A DNA stretch of 64,000 nucleotides, from contig JBCCGR010000014.1 of NCBI GenBank assembly GCA_039029195.1, positions 29,239 through 93,238 on the forward strand. The letters run 5' to 3'. Shown here one piece after another: positions 54,165-63,943 of this stretch. The translations under genes were made by a program, and so were the position numbers. Below the pieces are notes generated by a model. The model was given only the letters and a program-made list of their open reading frames with translations. It searched no databases and was not told the origin of the DNA. The first letter of the stretch is position 1. Each line of letters begins with the position of its first letter. The stretch is from JBCCGR01 sp039029195. GTDB taxonomy: Bacteria > Pseudomonadota > Alphaproteobacteria > Rhizobiales > Rhizobiaceae.

Positions 54165-54216
54165 TCGTGAAAAATCTTTCAGAAATTTCATGAAAAAATC
54201 AAGAAGAATTTCACGA
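54165..54216. promoter_or_regulatory. Three-part symmetric operator candidate upstream of the XRE-cupin gene
   Basis: TCGTGAAA (54165-54172) and TTTCACGA (54209-54216) are perfect reverse complements, and a perfect palindrome TTTCATGAAA (54186-54195) sits exactly midway: both outer elements are centred 22 bp, about two helical turns, from it. All three share TTTCA(C/T)GA. The left element adjoins the regulator's ribosome site. The divergent nitroreductase starts 108 bp away. Confidence 0.6.
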
Positions 54217-54323
54217 CTGCGCATTGGCGGCTGTAGAAGTCCATCGTTTCAAAATTCAGGCATTGCAAATTGGAGCGCCCGGTGAGAGCAAACACCACAT
54301 GAAAAGTCCAGCGGTGCGAGAGA

Positions 54324-55010
54324 ATGAACGATACGACCAGGATCATTGATGAAGCGATTGCGGGCCGCCGTTCGGTTCGCGGGTTTTTGCCTGACCCCGT
54401 AAGCGAGGAAACAGTTCGCGACATTTTGAATGTCGCGTCGCGCGCTCCATCGGGAACAAATATGCAGCCCTGGAATGTATATGTGGCGATGGGAGATAAG
54501 CTCGAGACTCTTTCGAAAGCGGTGGGCGCTGCATTCGATGATCCGAATGTGGGCGAAGACCACACCTACAAATACTACCCCGACAAGTTTCCTGAACCAT
54601 ACCTGACGCGCCGACGGAAAGTTGGCTGGGATCTCTACAGTCTGGTGGGCATTGCGAAGGGTGATCATGAGAAGATGCACACCCAGCACGCAAAGAATTT
54701 TGCGTTCTTTGGTGCACCGGTCGGCATGATCTTCACGCTAGATGAGCGGTTGGAAATCGGTTCGTGGCTGGACTACGGCATGTTTTTGCAAAACATCATG
54801 ATTACAGCACGTGGTCGTGGGTTGGACACCTGCCCGCAGGCGGCCTTTGCGCCCTACCACAAGATCATCCGACCCGAGCTTGAAATTCCTGATCACGAAG
54901 TGATCCTGTGCGGCATGTCACTTGGCAAAATCGACAAATCCGCCACCGAAAATACCTTGGAAACAGAACGCGCTTCGGTCGATGAGTTTGCTCGTTTTTG
55001 GTGCGAGTAA
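54324..55010 (+). CDS. Nitroreductase-family FMN oxidoreductase
   Basis: 228 residues of the nitroreductase fold. The FMN-binding start IAGRRSVRGFLPDPVSEETVRDILNVASRAPSGTNMQPWNV is typical, and the C-terminal third has the YGMFLQNIMITARGRGLDTCPQ helix and EVILCGMSLGKIDKSA. Family members reduce nitro groups, quinones or flavins with NAD(P)H; this longer form resembles oxidoreductases of unknown substrate in Proteobacteria. It diverges from the XRE-cupin regulator and may share its operator. Confidence 0.87.
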   Translation: MNDTTRIIDEAIAGRRSVRGFLPDPVSEETVRDILNVASRAPSGTNMQPWNVYVAMGDKLETLSKAVGAAFDDPNVGEDHTYKYYPDKFPEPYLTRRRKVGWDLYSLVGIAKGDHEKMHTQHAKNFAFFGAPVGMIFTLDERLEIGSWLDYGMFLQNIMITARGRGLDTCPQAAFAPYHKIIRPELEIPDHEVILCGMSLGKIDKSATENTLETERASVDEFARFWCE

Positions 55011-55152
55011 GCTCAATTCTGCGCGGAATTGGGACTGCAAACGCCTAATTTTTTGGCAATTTTACATGGCCACCAATTCCGTCTAAACCCGCGCCAATTC
55101 CTTCCCGCAGCCCGAGTTGCTGCCTGATCAAGACCGAGAGTGCCCGCTGCTC

Positions 55153-58100
55153 ATGAAAAAGATTCTTGTCGCCAACCGATCCGAAATTGCCATCCGCGTT
55201 TTTCGCGCTGCCAACGAGCTGGGACTGAAAACTGTTGCCGTGTGGGCGGAGGAAGACAAGCTGGCGCTGCACCGCTTCAAGGCTGATGAATCCTATCAGG
55301 TTGGTAAAGGACCGCACCTTGAAAAGGATATGGGCCCGATTGAGAGCTATCTCTCAATTGAAGAGATGATCCGGGTGGCAAAGTATTCGGGCGCTGATGC
55401 AGTTCATCCAGGCTACGGGCTGTTGTCGGAAAGCCCTGAGTTTGTGGATGCCTGTGAAGCGGCAGGCCTCACATTCATCGGTCCGAAGGCCTCCACCATG
55501 CGAGCTCTCGGGAACAAGGTTTCCGCCAGAAATCTTGCGATTTCGGCAGGTGTCCCCGTTGTGCCTGCAACCGAACCTCTGCCGGAAGACATGGATGAGG
55601 TGCGCCGGCAGGCGAATGAGATCGGCTATCCATTCATGCTCAAGGCGTCCTGGGGCGGTGGGGGCCGCGGGATGCGGGTAATCCGCGCTGAGGAAGATCT
55701 TGAGCGAGAGGTTCTGGAAGCCAAGCGCGAGGCGCGTGCCGCCTTTGGCAAAGATGAAGTCTATCTTGAAAAACTGGTCGAACGGGCCCGCCACGTGGAA
55801 GTTCAGATCCTGGGTGACAGCCATGGAACCGTTGTTCATCTTTTTGAACGCGACTGTTCGGTTCAGCGGCGCAATCAAAAGGTCGTGGAGCGTGCGCCTG
55901 CGCCTTATTTGAGCGATACGCAGCGTCAGGAACTCGCGGGATATGCGCTGAAAATCGCGTCCGCCACAGACTATTGTGGCGCCGGAACGGTCGAGTTCCT
56001 GATGGATGCAGATACCGGCGCGTTCTACTTTATCGAGGTCAATCCTCGGGTGCAGGTGGAGCACACGGTCACCGAGGAAGTAACAGGCATCGATATCGTC
56101 AAGGCGCAAATTCATGTGGCGCAGGGCGAAAAGATCGGAACACCGGAATCTGGCGTTCCCCCACAAGAGGAAATCCAGCTGAATGGTCACGCGCTTCAGT
56201 GCCGGATCACCACCGAGGACCCCGAACAGAATTTCATTCCCGACTACGGCCGCATCACTGCCTATCGCGGCGCGACAGGTTTTGGCATTCGTCTTGATGG
56301 TGGAACGGCCTATTCCGGCGCGGTGATTACGCGTTTCTATGACCCGCTGCTTGAAAAGGTCACGGCCTGGTCGCCAACGCCTGAAGAAACCATACGACGC
56401 ATGGACCGCGCGCTGCGTGAGTTCCGCATTCGCGGTGTGGCAACCAATCTGACATTTCTGGAAAACATCATTGGTCATGAGAAATTCCAGAACAACACCT
56501 ACACCACCAAGTTCATCGACGACACGCCGTCGTTATTCGAAGAGGTCAAACGGCAGGACCGGGCAACCAAGCTGCTGACCTACATTGCCGACGTTACGAT
56601 CAACGGGCATCCGGAGACCAAGAACCGCAAGCGGCCCATCGCGAATATGGCGAAGCCCGAAGCGCCGTGGTTTGATGCGGAGGTGCCTGATGGCAGTCGA
56701 CAGCGGCTTGAAACTCTGGGAGCCGAAGGGTTTTCCCAGTGGATGCGTGATCACGACAAGGTTTTGATCACCGACACGTCCATGCGCGATGCGCATCAGT
56801 CGCTTTATGCAACCCGCTTTCGCACTTTTGATATTGCAGCGGTTGCCGGTGCCTACGGCAAAGGGCTGTCCAATCTCCTGTCACTGGAGTGTTGGGGCGG
56901 AGCGACGTTCGACGTTGCGATGCGGTTTGTCATGGAAGACCCTTGGGAGCGGCTTGAACTGATCCGTGAACGTGCGCCGAACATCCTTCTACAGGCGCTG
57001 GTGCGTGGATCAAACGGTGTGGGATACACCGGTTATCCGGACAATGTGGTGTCCGGCTTCATTGAACAGGCGGCAGAGACGGGGATCGATCTCTTCCGTG
57101 TGTTCGACTGTCTCAACTGGGTTGAGAATATGAAGGTCTCCATGGAGGCGATCCGCAAGACCGGCAAACTGTGTGAAGCCGCCATTTGCTACACTGGCGA
57201 TATGCTGGATCCCGAGCGGGAACACTACAAACTCGACTATTATCTCGACATCGCGCGGGTTCTGGAAAGCGAAGGAGCGCATATCCTTTGTATCAAGGAT
57301 ATGGCGGGCGTGTTGAAGCCCAATGCGGCTACGGAACTTTTCTCCGCACTTCGCTCCGAGAGCAAGCTGCCGGTTCACTTCCACACCCATGATACGTCCG
57401 GTGTTGCCTCGGCAACGGTGCTCGCGGCCGTTGACGCAGGTGTTGATGCTGTCGATCTGGCTATGGATGCGATTTCGGGCGGTACCTCGCAGCCCTGTCT
57501 TGGATCTGTGGCTTCCGCTTTGAGCGGCACGGAGCGCGATCCCGGGCTTGATGAGGATGCAATCCGACGGATCTCGTTTTATTGGGAAGCCGTCAGTAAT
57601 CAATATGCGGCGTTTGAAGGTGACGTGCGTGCACCTGCATCAGAAGTCTATCTTCATGAGATGCCGGGAGGGCAATACACCAATTTGAAAGAACAGGCTC
57701 GCTCGCTGGGTCTGGAATCCCGCTGGCATGAGGTCGCGCGCACCTATTCCGATGTGAACGAGATGTTTGGAGATATCGTCAAAGTGACGCCGTCTTCAAA
57801 AGTCGTTGGTGATATGGCTCTGATGATGGTCTCGCAGGACCTGACGGTTGCCGATGTCGAGAACCCGGAAAAGGACATCGCATTCCCGGATTCGGTGGTT
57901 TCTCTGATGCGTGGTGATTTGAGCAAGCCGCCACGGCCATGGCCGGAGGCGCTGCAAAAGAAGGTCCTTAAGGGAGAAAAACCACTTGAAGGCCGACCGG
58001 GCGAGCAACTTCCCCCCGCTGATCTCGATGCCGTCCGCGGCGAGATTGCTCCCATGATTGAAGGTCCGGTGACAGACCACGACCTCTATTCCTACCTGAT

Positions 58101-58608
58101 GTATCCGAAGGTTTTTCAGGAGTTTGCAGGCATTCGCCGTGCCTATGGGCCAATCAGCGTTTTGCCGACCCCGGTCTATTTCTATGGAATGGAGCAGGGC
58201 GAGGAAATCTTCGTCAATATCGAACAGGGCAAGACGCTGGTCATCCGCCTGCTTGCGGTCACAGACACCAATGAAAAAGGCATGGTCACCGTTTTCTTCG
58301 AAATCAATGGCCAGCCTCGCCGCATCAAAGTGCCGGATCGTGCACATGGCTCGTCTGGATCAACGGCCCGACCCAAGGCCGATCCGAACAACGAGTCTCA
58401 TGTCGCAGCACCAATGCCAGGAGTAGTTTCAACACTGGCGGTTTCTGCTGGAGATGCAGTTTCGAGCGGTGATGTTTTGTTGTCGATTGAAGCCATGAAA
58501 ATGGAAACGGCAATGCATGCGGAGCGTGATGGTACGATTGCGGAAGTGTTCGTGGCTGCTGGTGATCAGATCGATGCCAAGGACCTGCTGGTGCGGTTTG
58601 ACGAATAG
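55153..58608 (+). CDS. pyc: Pyruvate carboxylase
   Basis: 1151 residues, the single-chain biotin enzyme making oxaloacetate from pyruvate and bicarbonate. The biotin carboxylase domain starts KKILVANRSEIAIRVFRAANE and has the ATP-grasp loop SWGGGGRGMRV. The carboxyltransferase domain begins near DTSMRDAHQSLYATR, with the metal/pyruvate block CLNWVENMKVSME and HTHDTSGVASATVLA. The biotin site is EAMKMET with Lys1116. ATG 55153 is chosen because it gives the family N-terminus; an upstream TTG would add 12 residues. It acts at the same PEP/pyruvate node as the ppsR target. Confidence 0.97.
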   Translation: MKKILVANRSEIAIRVFRAANELGLKTVAVWAEEDKLALHRFKADESYQVGKGPHLEKDMGPIESYLSIEEMIRVAKYSGADAVHPGYGLLSESPEFVDACEAAGLTFIGPKASTMRALGNKVSARNLAISAGVPVVPATEPLPEDMDEVRRQANEIGYPFMLKASWGGGGRGMRVIRAEEDLEREVLEAKREARAAFGKDEVYLEKLVERARHVEVQILGDSHGTVVHLFERDCSVQRRNQKVVERAPAPYLSDTQRQELAGYALKIASATDYCGAGTVEFLMDADTGAFYFIEVNPRVQVEHTVTEEVTGIDIVKAQIHVAQGEKIGTPESGVPPQEEIQLNGHALQCRITTEDPEQNFIPDYGRITAYRGATGFGIRLDGGTAYSGAVITRFYDPLLEKVTAWSPTPEETIRRMDRALREFRIRGVATNLTFLENIIGHEKFQNNTYTTKFIDDTPSLFEEVKRQDRATKLLTYIADVTINGHPETKNRKRPIANMAKPEAPWFDAEVPDGSRQRLETLGAEGFSQWMRDHDKVLITDTSMRDAHQSLYATRFRTFDIAAVAGAYGKGLSNLLSLECWGGATFDVAMRFVMEDPWERLELIRERAPNILLQALVRGSNGVGYTGYPDNVVSGFIEQAAETGIDLFRVFDCLNWVENMKVSMEAIRKTGKLCEAAICYTGDMLDPEREHYKLDYYLDIARVLESEGAHILCIKDMAGVLKPNAATELFSALRSESKLPVHFHTHDTSGVASATVLAAVDAGVDAVDLAMDAISGGTSQPCLGSVASALSGTERDPGLDEDAIRRISFYWEAVSNQYAAFEGDVRAPASEVYLHEMPGGQYTNLKEQARSLGLESRWHEVARTYSDVNEMFGDIVKVTPSSKVVGDMALMMVSQDLTVADVENPEKDIAFPDSVVSLMRGDLSKPPRPWPEALQKKVLKGEKPLEGRPGEQLPPADLDAVRGEIAPMIEGPVTDHDLYSYLMYPKVFQEFAGIRRAYGPISVLPTPVYFYGMEQGEEIFVNIEQGKTLVIRLLAVTDTNEKGMVTVFFEINGQPRRIKVPDRAHGSSGSTARPKADPNNESHVAAPMPGVVSTLAVSAGDAVSSGDVLLSIEAMKMETAMHAERDGTIAEVFVAAGDQIDAKDLLVRFDE

Positions 58609-58660
58609 CGTCACAACCCGCGGTGGCTGGCGGACTTTCCCAGTCATCAAACGCTCTGTT

Positions 58661-59806
58661 TTACTTGAGGCCTTTGGGGGCGAGATCACCGATTGAGGTT
58701 TCGGCCTCCCTTGCCCTTCCGGCCCGCCCGATCCGGGCTGTCGGAGGAAGCGGAGTGTCAAATTGATAGTCTGGATCGCGCTGCTGGCGTTTCCAGATTT
58801 CCAGCATCTCTTTCCAGGCACCCGACAAAGTTCGTGGCTCGGGCATGTCGTCTTTCACGCATTCGTGGAGACGCTTGAGATTGTAGCAGGGAACCCCAGC
58901 AAACATATGATGCTCCGTATGCCAGTTCATGCGCCAGTATAGAAATTCGATGGCGGGATGTAGCTGCATGGACCGAACGCTCTTGCGGAAGTCGGTGGTG
59001 TTCTGTTGCAGGCCGCAATGTTGCGGCAGGCCGACGAAATAGCTTAGCCAATTGCCAATGAAGGCTGGCATCGAAACAATGAGCGGGAGAACCCATTCGC
59101 CAGTCCACAACGAAAAGATCAGCACGCCGCCATGAAAAATCAACAAGGTTCTTGACCACAATACGGATTTTCGATGCTGCTCGGGCTGATCGCGGTGTAG
59201 TGCGTATAGCCATTCCTGACTGGGGATTGTTTGCGGACCTTCGCGGCCAAGTGCGCCCAACATTGTGACGTACAAAGTGGAAAGTAACCCTCCCTTGCCA
59301 AAGGTCCTGCCAGGTTGGGTAAAGAGATTAATCGTGAGCATCTGCAGCAGGAATGTCTTTCCCACCGATGGGTGCAATGGCAGTAGATTTTCCCTGTCGC
59401 CTTCCGGATGAAGCGTGTACCGGTGGTGATAAGTGTGGCTGCTTGCATAATCGAACGGGTCCCACCAGCTCACCAGGCTAAACAGGTAGAGAAACACGTT
59501 GTTGAGCCACTTTGTTTTGAAGACCGTGCCATGACCAAGTTCATGGGGGGCGGTTCCTGAAAAAAAACTTGCGACCGTGCCGTGAGCAAAGAGCGCCGGA
59601 AAAAAGGCCCACCACAGTTCTTGTCTCCAGTTCCAGTAGACCAGTGCCCCAAGCAGGACAAAAAGGGCGAGGTGTCCTCCCGCCTGCAACCAGCCCTTCC
59701 GGTCGCTACGTTTGGAGAGTTCCCGAAACACGGGTGGCTCGATTGGGGAGCGGTACCACTGAACCTGAAAGTTCTTTCTGATTTCGCTTAGAGGCCGGTA
59801 GGTCAT
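58661..59806 (-). CDS. Membrane fatty acid desaturase (di-iron family)
   Basis: 381 residues. The three histidine boxes are HELGHG, HTYHH and WHTEHH, which bind two iron atoms, and hydrophobic segments between them fit four membrane helices. The family includes acyl-lipid desaturases, carotene ketolases and related hydroxylases; this sequence (with FVGLPQHCGLQQNT between the second and third boxes) cannot be given a positional specificity. ATG 59806 is used instead of a TTG at 59878. It is convergent with pyc. Confidence 0.85.
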   Translation of the reverse strand: MTYRPLSEIRKNFQVQWYRSPIEPPVFRELSKRSDRKGWLQAGGHLALFVLLGALVYWNWRQELWWAFFPALFAHGTVASFFSGTAPHELGHGTVFKTKWLNNVFLYLFSLVSWWDPFDYASSHTYHHRYTLHPEGDRENLLPLHPSVGKTFLLQMLTINLFTQPGRTFGKGGLLSTLYVTMLGALGREGPQTIPSQEWLYALHRDQPEQHRKSVLWSRTLLIFHGGVLIFSLWTGEWVLPLIVSMPAFIGNWLSYFVGLPQHCGLQQNTTDFRKSVRSMQLHPAIEFLYWRMNWHTEHHMFAGVPCYNLKRLHECVKDDMPEPRTLSGAWKEMLEIWKRQQRDPDYQFDTPLPPTARIGRAGRAREAETSIGDLAPKGLK

Positions 59807-59984
59807 CGTAGCCAACTGATGTTTGTTTTTGGGTCGACTTTGATCAAATCGTACTTTGCTTGATCGGAATAGTGACAATTGCTTTTCAGAATGTCGGCTT
59901 ATTGTTCTGGACCTTCACTTAACTAGGGTATAGCACTGGCAGCCTTCGTCCGCGATTAGCGCCTGACGAAGCCAGGAAAACACC

Positions 59985-61394
59985 ATGCAGTCCGGTTTGG
60001 AAAACGCGCACGCGCCAATTGAGCACGGGTCTGGCCTGTCATTGACCGGTCATGTCCGTGCAACGCTGCGGCTTGGTCTGCCGCTTGCTGCCGCGCAATT
60101 GGCGCAGATGGCCATTGGCGTTGCCGATACGATCATGATCGGTTGGCTGGGCGCAGAACCCCTGGCTGCAAGTGTGCTTGGCATTCAGCAGTATTTTATT
60201 TTCTGGATTACAGCGACCGGCTTTGCGCAGGCTATTATTCCGCTGGCCGCTCCCGCGGAAGCGCGTGGTGATATCACGGGTGTGCGACGTTCGACCCGTA
60301 TGGGGTTGTGGGTGCTGATTCTGTGCTGTGTTCTGTCCTTCGTTCCATTGTGGAACGTGGAAGCCATCCTGATATTGCTGGGTCAGAATGCGGAATCTGC
60401 TGCAATGGCGGAGGATTATGTCCGCATCGCCATGTGGGGTCTGCTGCCCGGTCTGTTGTTTGTCGGACTGCGCTCGTTCCTGACCGCAATCGAGCTGGCG
60501 GCGATTGTTTTGTACGCTTCAATTGGCGGCGCACTTTTGAACATCCTGTTGAACTATATGTTCATTTTCGGAAATTGGGGCATGCCACGGTTGGAGCTGG
60601 AAGGAGCCGCCGTCGCCTCACTGGGAACGAATACGCTGATGTTCCTGATCGTGTTTGGCTATTGCCTGATGAAGGCGAAGGTCCGCTCCTACGATCTCTT
60701 CGCCCGCTTTTGGCGACCAGACTGGCCAGCATTTCGAGAAATTCTGCAGATCGGGTGGCCGATCAGTGCGGGCATCCTCGCGGAAGTCGGGATGTTTATC
60801 AGTGCGACACTCATTATGGGGTGGATCAGCACCGTCGCGTTGGCCGCACACGCAATTGCACTGCAAATCGCAGCCGTAACATTCATGATCCCCCTCGGCA
60901 TTTCCAACGCGGCAACAGCCCGTGTGGGTCACTCAATGGGGCTTGAGGATCGTCTGGCGTTGGGAAGAGCTGGCTATGCTGCGCTTTTGATTGGCGTGGT
61001 GAGCGCCAGCATTGGTGCCTTGATCTTCTTCACGGTGCCGGAGTTTCTGGTCGGACAGTTTCTTGATAATAGCGTGCCATCAGCCGCGGAGGTGTTGGCG
61101 TACGCAACACCCTTGCTGTTTGTTGCGGCACTGTTTCAACTGGTCGACAGTCTTCAGATCATCGGTATGGGGGTGTTGCGCGGCCTGAAGGACACCAAGA
61201 TCCCAATGATTATTGCTGTCTTCAGTTTCTGGTGCCTTGGCCTTCCCACGGCCTACTTCCTGGGAATTCCCATGCAGTTGGGCGGGGTTGGTGTATGGAC
61301 TGGCCTTGCAATTGGTCTCGCAACAGCGACGGTGCTTTTCTGCGGACGATTTGCCATGCGGGATAATCTGGGCCTCGTGCCCTTCGGCAAGTAG
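59985..61394 (+). CDS. MATE-family multidrug/sodium antiporter
   Basis: 469 residues with 12 hydrophobic segments in two MatE repeats. The first half opens with LRLGLPLAAAQLAQMAIGVADTIMIGWLGAEPLAA and the second with ILQIGWPISAGILAEVGMFISATLIMGWISTVALAAHAIALQIAA. The sequence belongs to the NorM-like branch. It probably exports cationic compounds using a Na+ or H+ gradient. The substrate is not predictable, and the neighbours (desaturase, dapF) give no hint. Confidence 0.92.
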   Translation: MQSGLENAHAPIEHGSGLSLTGHVRATLRLGLPLAAAQLAQMAIGVADTIMIGWLGAEPLAASVLGIQQYFIFWITATGFAQAIIPLAAPAEARGDITGVRRSTRMGLWVLILCCVLSFVPLWNVEAILILLGQNAESAAMAEDYVRIAMWGLLPGLLFVGLRSFLTAIELAAIVLYASIGGALLNILLNYMFIFGNWGMPRLELEGAAVASLGTNTLMFLIVFGYCLMKAKVRSYDLFARFWRPDWPAFREILQIGWPISAGILAEVGMFISATLIMGWISTVALAAHAIALQIAAVTFMIPLGISNAATARVGHSMGLEDRLALGRAGYAALLIGVVSASIGALIFFTVPEFLVGQFLDNSVPSAAEVLAYATPLLFVAALFQLVDSLQIIGMGVLRGLKDTKIPMIIAVFSFWCLGLPTAYFLGIPMQLGGVGVWTGLAIGLATATVLFCGRFAMRDNLGLVPFGK

Positions 61395-61444
61395 TTCTGG
61401 AGCCCCACTGGCGTTTTTGAAACCGGTCATCCATATAGGCGCAC

Positions 61445-62317
61445 ATGAGCGAGATGGACGTTTCCTTCACCAAGATGAATGGCCTCGGTAACAAGATCAT
61501 TGTTGCCGACATGCGCGGCCGCGTGGATGAAATCACGCCGCAAGCTGCCATTGCCCTTGCCGGTGATGATGCCACATCTTTTGATCAGATCATGGCGGTG
61601 AGGGACGCCAGATCGACGTCATCTGATGCGGCGATCCGCATTCTCAACAGCGACGGATCGCCAGCAGAGGCCTGTGGCAACGGTATGCGTTGTGTGGTTG
61701 CATGGCACAATCGCGACGATGGAAAGCAAAGCTACTGGTTTGAAGCGCCGACCGGGCGGCTTGATGCTTCATACGCTACAATTGATTCAATCACTGTGAA
61801 TATGGGTGTACCGCGTACGGAATGGGACCAGATTCCACTTAGTGAGCCCTTTGCAGACACACGTACAATTGAGCTCCAGATCGGGCCAATTGATAACCCT
61901 ATTCTCCACACGCCTTCAGCAATCAATATTGGCAATCCGCATGTGGTGTTTTGGGTTGAGAAGGACGTGTGGGCTTACGAGCTTGAGAGCTTTGGTCCGA
62001 TGCTTGAACACCATCTCCTGTTTCCGGACAGGGCCAACATCTCGATTGCGCAGATTGTTGATGATCAGCACATTGACGTTCGTACCTGGGAACGAGGTGC
62101 CGGGATCACTGAAGCTTGTGGTTCAGCAGCCTGCGCGGCAGCAGTGAGTGCTGCGCGCAAGGGTCAGGCACAACGCCAAGTTACCATTACCGTGCCAGGC
62201 GGCGACCTGATGATCGATTGGCGTTCTGACAATTTCATTCACATGACCGGTCCGGCTGAGTTCGAGTTTGAGGGTAGGCTCAACCCGGAAACTGGCGCGT
62301 GGACGCGCGTTGGCTGA
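61445..62317 (+). CDS. dapF: Diaminopimelate epimerase
   Basis: 290 residues. It converts LL- to meso-diaminopimelate for lysine and peptidoglycan. The two catalytic cysteines are in EACGNGMRCVV (first Cys) and GITEACGSAACAAA (second). VSFTKMNGLGNKIIVADMRG is the N-terminal signature; the usual Asn-Asp reads Asn-Lys here (NGLGNKI), a variant seen in alphaproteobacteria. mtaB begins 2 bp after the stop. Confidence 0.95.
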   Translation: MSEMDVSFTKMNGLGNKIIVADMRGRVDEITPQAAIALAGDDATSFDQIMAVRDARSTSSDAAIRILNSDGSPAEACGNGMRCVVAWHNRDDGKQSYWFEAPTGRLDASYATIDSITVNMGVPRTEWDQIPLSEPFADTRTIELQIGPIDNPILHTPSAINIGNPHVVFWVEKDVWAYELESFGPMLEHHLLFPDRANISIAQIVDDQHIDVRTWERGAGITEACGSAACAAAVSAARKGQAQRQVTITVPGGDLMIDWRSDNFIHMTGPAEFEFEGRLNPETGAWTRVG

Positions 62318-62318
62318 A

Positions 62319-63662
62319 ATGACCAAGATTCCACCAAAAGCCGGGCTGAACATTCAAACCTTCGGCTGCCGACTGAACACTTACGAATCTGAAGTGATCC
62401 GCAAGGAAGCAGGCAAGGCAGGACTGGCTGATCTCGATGGTGGTGCCATCATCATCAACACTTGTGCGGTGACCAATGAGGCCGTGCGCCAGGCACGCCA
62501 ATCTATTCGGCGCGCCCGTCGGGAAAACCCCGATACGAAGATCATTGTCACCGGCTGTGCGGCGCAGACCGAGCCAGAGACCTTCCGAACCATGGACGAA
62601 GTTGATCTGGTGCTTGGCAATGAGGAGAAGCTCCACGCCAAAAATTATGTTGTTGGCGCGCCAAACTTCGGGATTGAGCGGGAAGAAAAGGTTCGGGTCA
62701 ACGACATCATGGATGTGAAGGAAGCTGCTTCACACATGGTGGATGCGATTGATGGTCGTGCGCGCGCCTTTGTTCAGGTGCAGAATGGTTGTGACCATCG
62801 CTGCACGTTTTGCATCATCCCCTATGGTCGCGGCAACTCACGCTCGGTCCCAGCGGGGGCAGTGATTGATCAGGTTCAGCGGCTTGTTGATTCCGGACAC
62901 CGCGAGATTGTCGTAACTGGCGTGGACATCACGTCCTGGGGTGCTGATCTTCCGGGTCAACCGACGCTCGGAACGCTTGTTCAGTCGATATTGACGCGGG
63001 TTCCGAACCTCGACCGGCTGCGGCTATCCTCAATCGACTCCATCGAAGTGGACGAACCGCTGATGGAAGCAATTGCGGGCGATCAACGATTGATGCCGCA
63101 TTTGCATCTTTCCCTGCAGGCAGGGGACAATATGATCCTGAAGCGCATGAAGCGCCGCCATCTTCGTGAGGACACGATCGAATTTTGTCATCGTGTTCGG
63201 GAATTGCGGCCTGACTGCGTGTTTGGGGCTGATATCATTGCCGGTTTCCCAACCGAAACCGAAGAGATGTTTCAAAATTCACTCGCCATCGTCGATGAGT
63301 GCGATCTGTCGTTCCTGCATGTGTTTCCATATTCACCACGCCCGGGGACGCCGGCAGCGCGAATGCCGCAAGTTGATGGTGCATCCATCAAATTCCGGGC
63401 TGCACGATTGCGGGCAAAGGGCGAAGTGGCGCATGAGCGACTGCTTAACGGGATGATCGGCCAGTCCTATGCCGTACTGGTTGAGAAAGACGGTTTTGGC
63501 CGAACGCCTCATTTTGTCCCCGTCAAGTTGTCCGGTGGAAGCCCGGGCGAGATCTGCACGGTCGAGATGACAGATCACGACGGCAAAGCCCTGAATGGGC
63601 GACTGCATGTGCCGTCGAAGCACGGGGTTGAGTCTGGAACTGTGATGGGAGCTCTCAATTGA
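62319..63662 (+). CDS. mtaB: tRNA (t6A37) methylthiotransferase MtaB
   Basis: 447 residues, a radical SAM methylthiotransferase that turns t6A37 into ms2t6A37. The N-terminal cluster cysteines are in QTFGCRLNTYESE, INTCAVTNEAVRQ and VTGCAAQTEPE, and the SAM cluster motif is CDHRCTFC (Cys158, 162, 165). The RLNTYES and TNEAVRQARQSIRR signatures separate it from MiaB at 18403-19797. ATG 62319 follows dapF directly and is preferred over GTG 62268. It pairs functionally with tsaB, whose pathway makes t6A. It overlaps the ftsY start by 4 bp. Confidence 0.93.
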   Translation: MTKIPPKAGLNIQTFGCRLNTYESEVIRKEAGKAGLADLDGGAIIINTCAVTNEAVRQARQSIRRARRENPDTKIIVTGCAAQTEPETFRTMDEVDLVLGNEEKLHAKNYVVGAPNFGIEREEKVRVNDIMDVKEAASHMVDAIDGRARAFVQVQNGCDHRCTFCIIPYGRGNSRSVPAGAVIDQVQRLVDSGHREIVVTGVDITSWGADLPGQPTLGTLVQSILTRVPNLDRLRLSSIDSIEVDEPLMEAIAGDQRLMPHLHLSLQAGDNMILKRMKRRHLREDTIEFCHRVRELRPDCVFGADIIAGFPTETEEMFQNSLAIVDECDLSFLHVFPYSPRPGTPAARMPQVDGASIKFRAARLRAKGEVAHERLLNGMIGQSYAVLVEKDGFGRTPHFVPVKLSGGSPGEICTVEMTDHDGKALNGRLHVPSKHGVESGTVMGALN

Positions 63663-63943
63663 AAAAGCCGGGGCTTCTGAAACGCATCTTCAGCTTTGGA
63701 CGCAAGTCTGAACCTGAAGAAGAGGTCAAGCCAGATGTGGAACCCGTCGAAGTTGACCTAAGAGAAGCTGAACCGGCAATAGCGACGGAAGGTTCTGCGG
63801 ACGATCAGGGCTTGAACAAGCTGACTGAATTAGCGAGCGCTTCAGAGCCAGAGCCAGAGCCCATATGTATACTTTGCGTACGCCATTTGTGTATAGTGGC
63901 TATCGGACTGATGCCCAGCGGCTGGTGTGAGACAGTGCTGTGA
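63659..63943 (+). pseudogene. ftsY: N-terminal fragment of signal recognition particle receptor FtsY, apparently interrupted
   Basis: The frame starts at TTG 63659, coupled to mtaB, with KKPGLLKRIFSFGRKSEPEEE, the basic-then-acidic start of alphaproteobacterial FtsY. The dapF-mtaB-ftsY order is conserved in Rhizobiales. About 65 residues of Glu/Asp-rich A-domain follow, ending SEPEPEP near 63860. After that the frame reads ICILCVRHLCIVAIGL, unlike FtsY, and stops at 63943. The NG GTPase domain is not in the window. Either an element has inserted in the dispensable A-domain or the sequence is misjoined. Confidence 0.6.
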
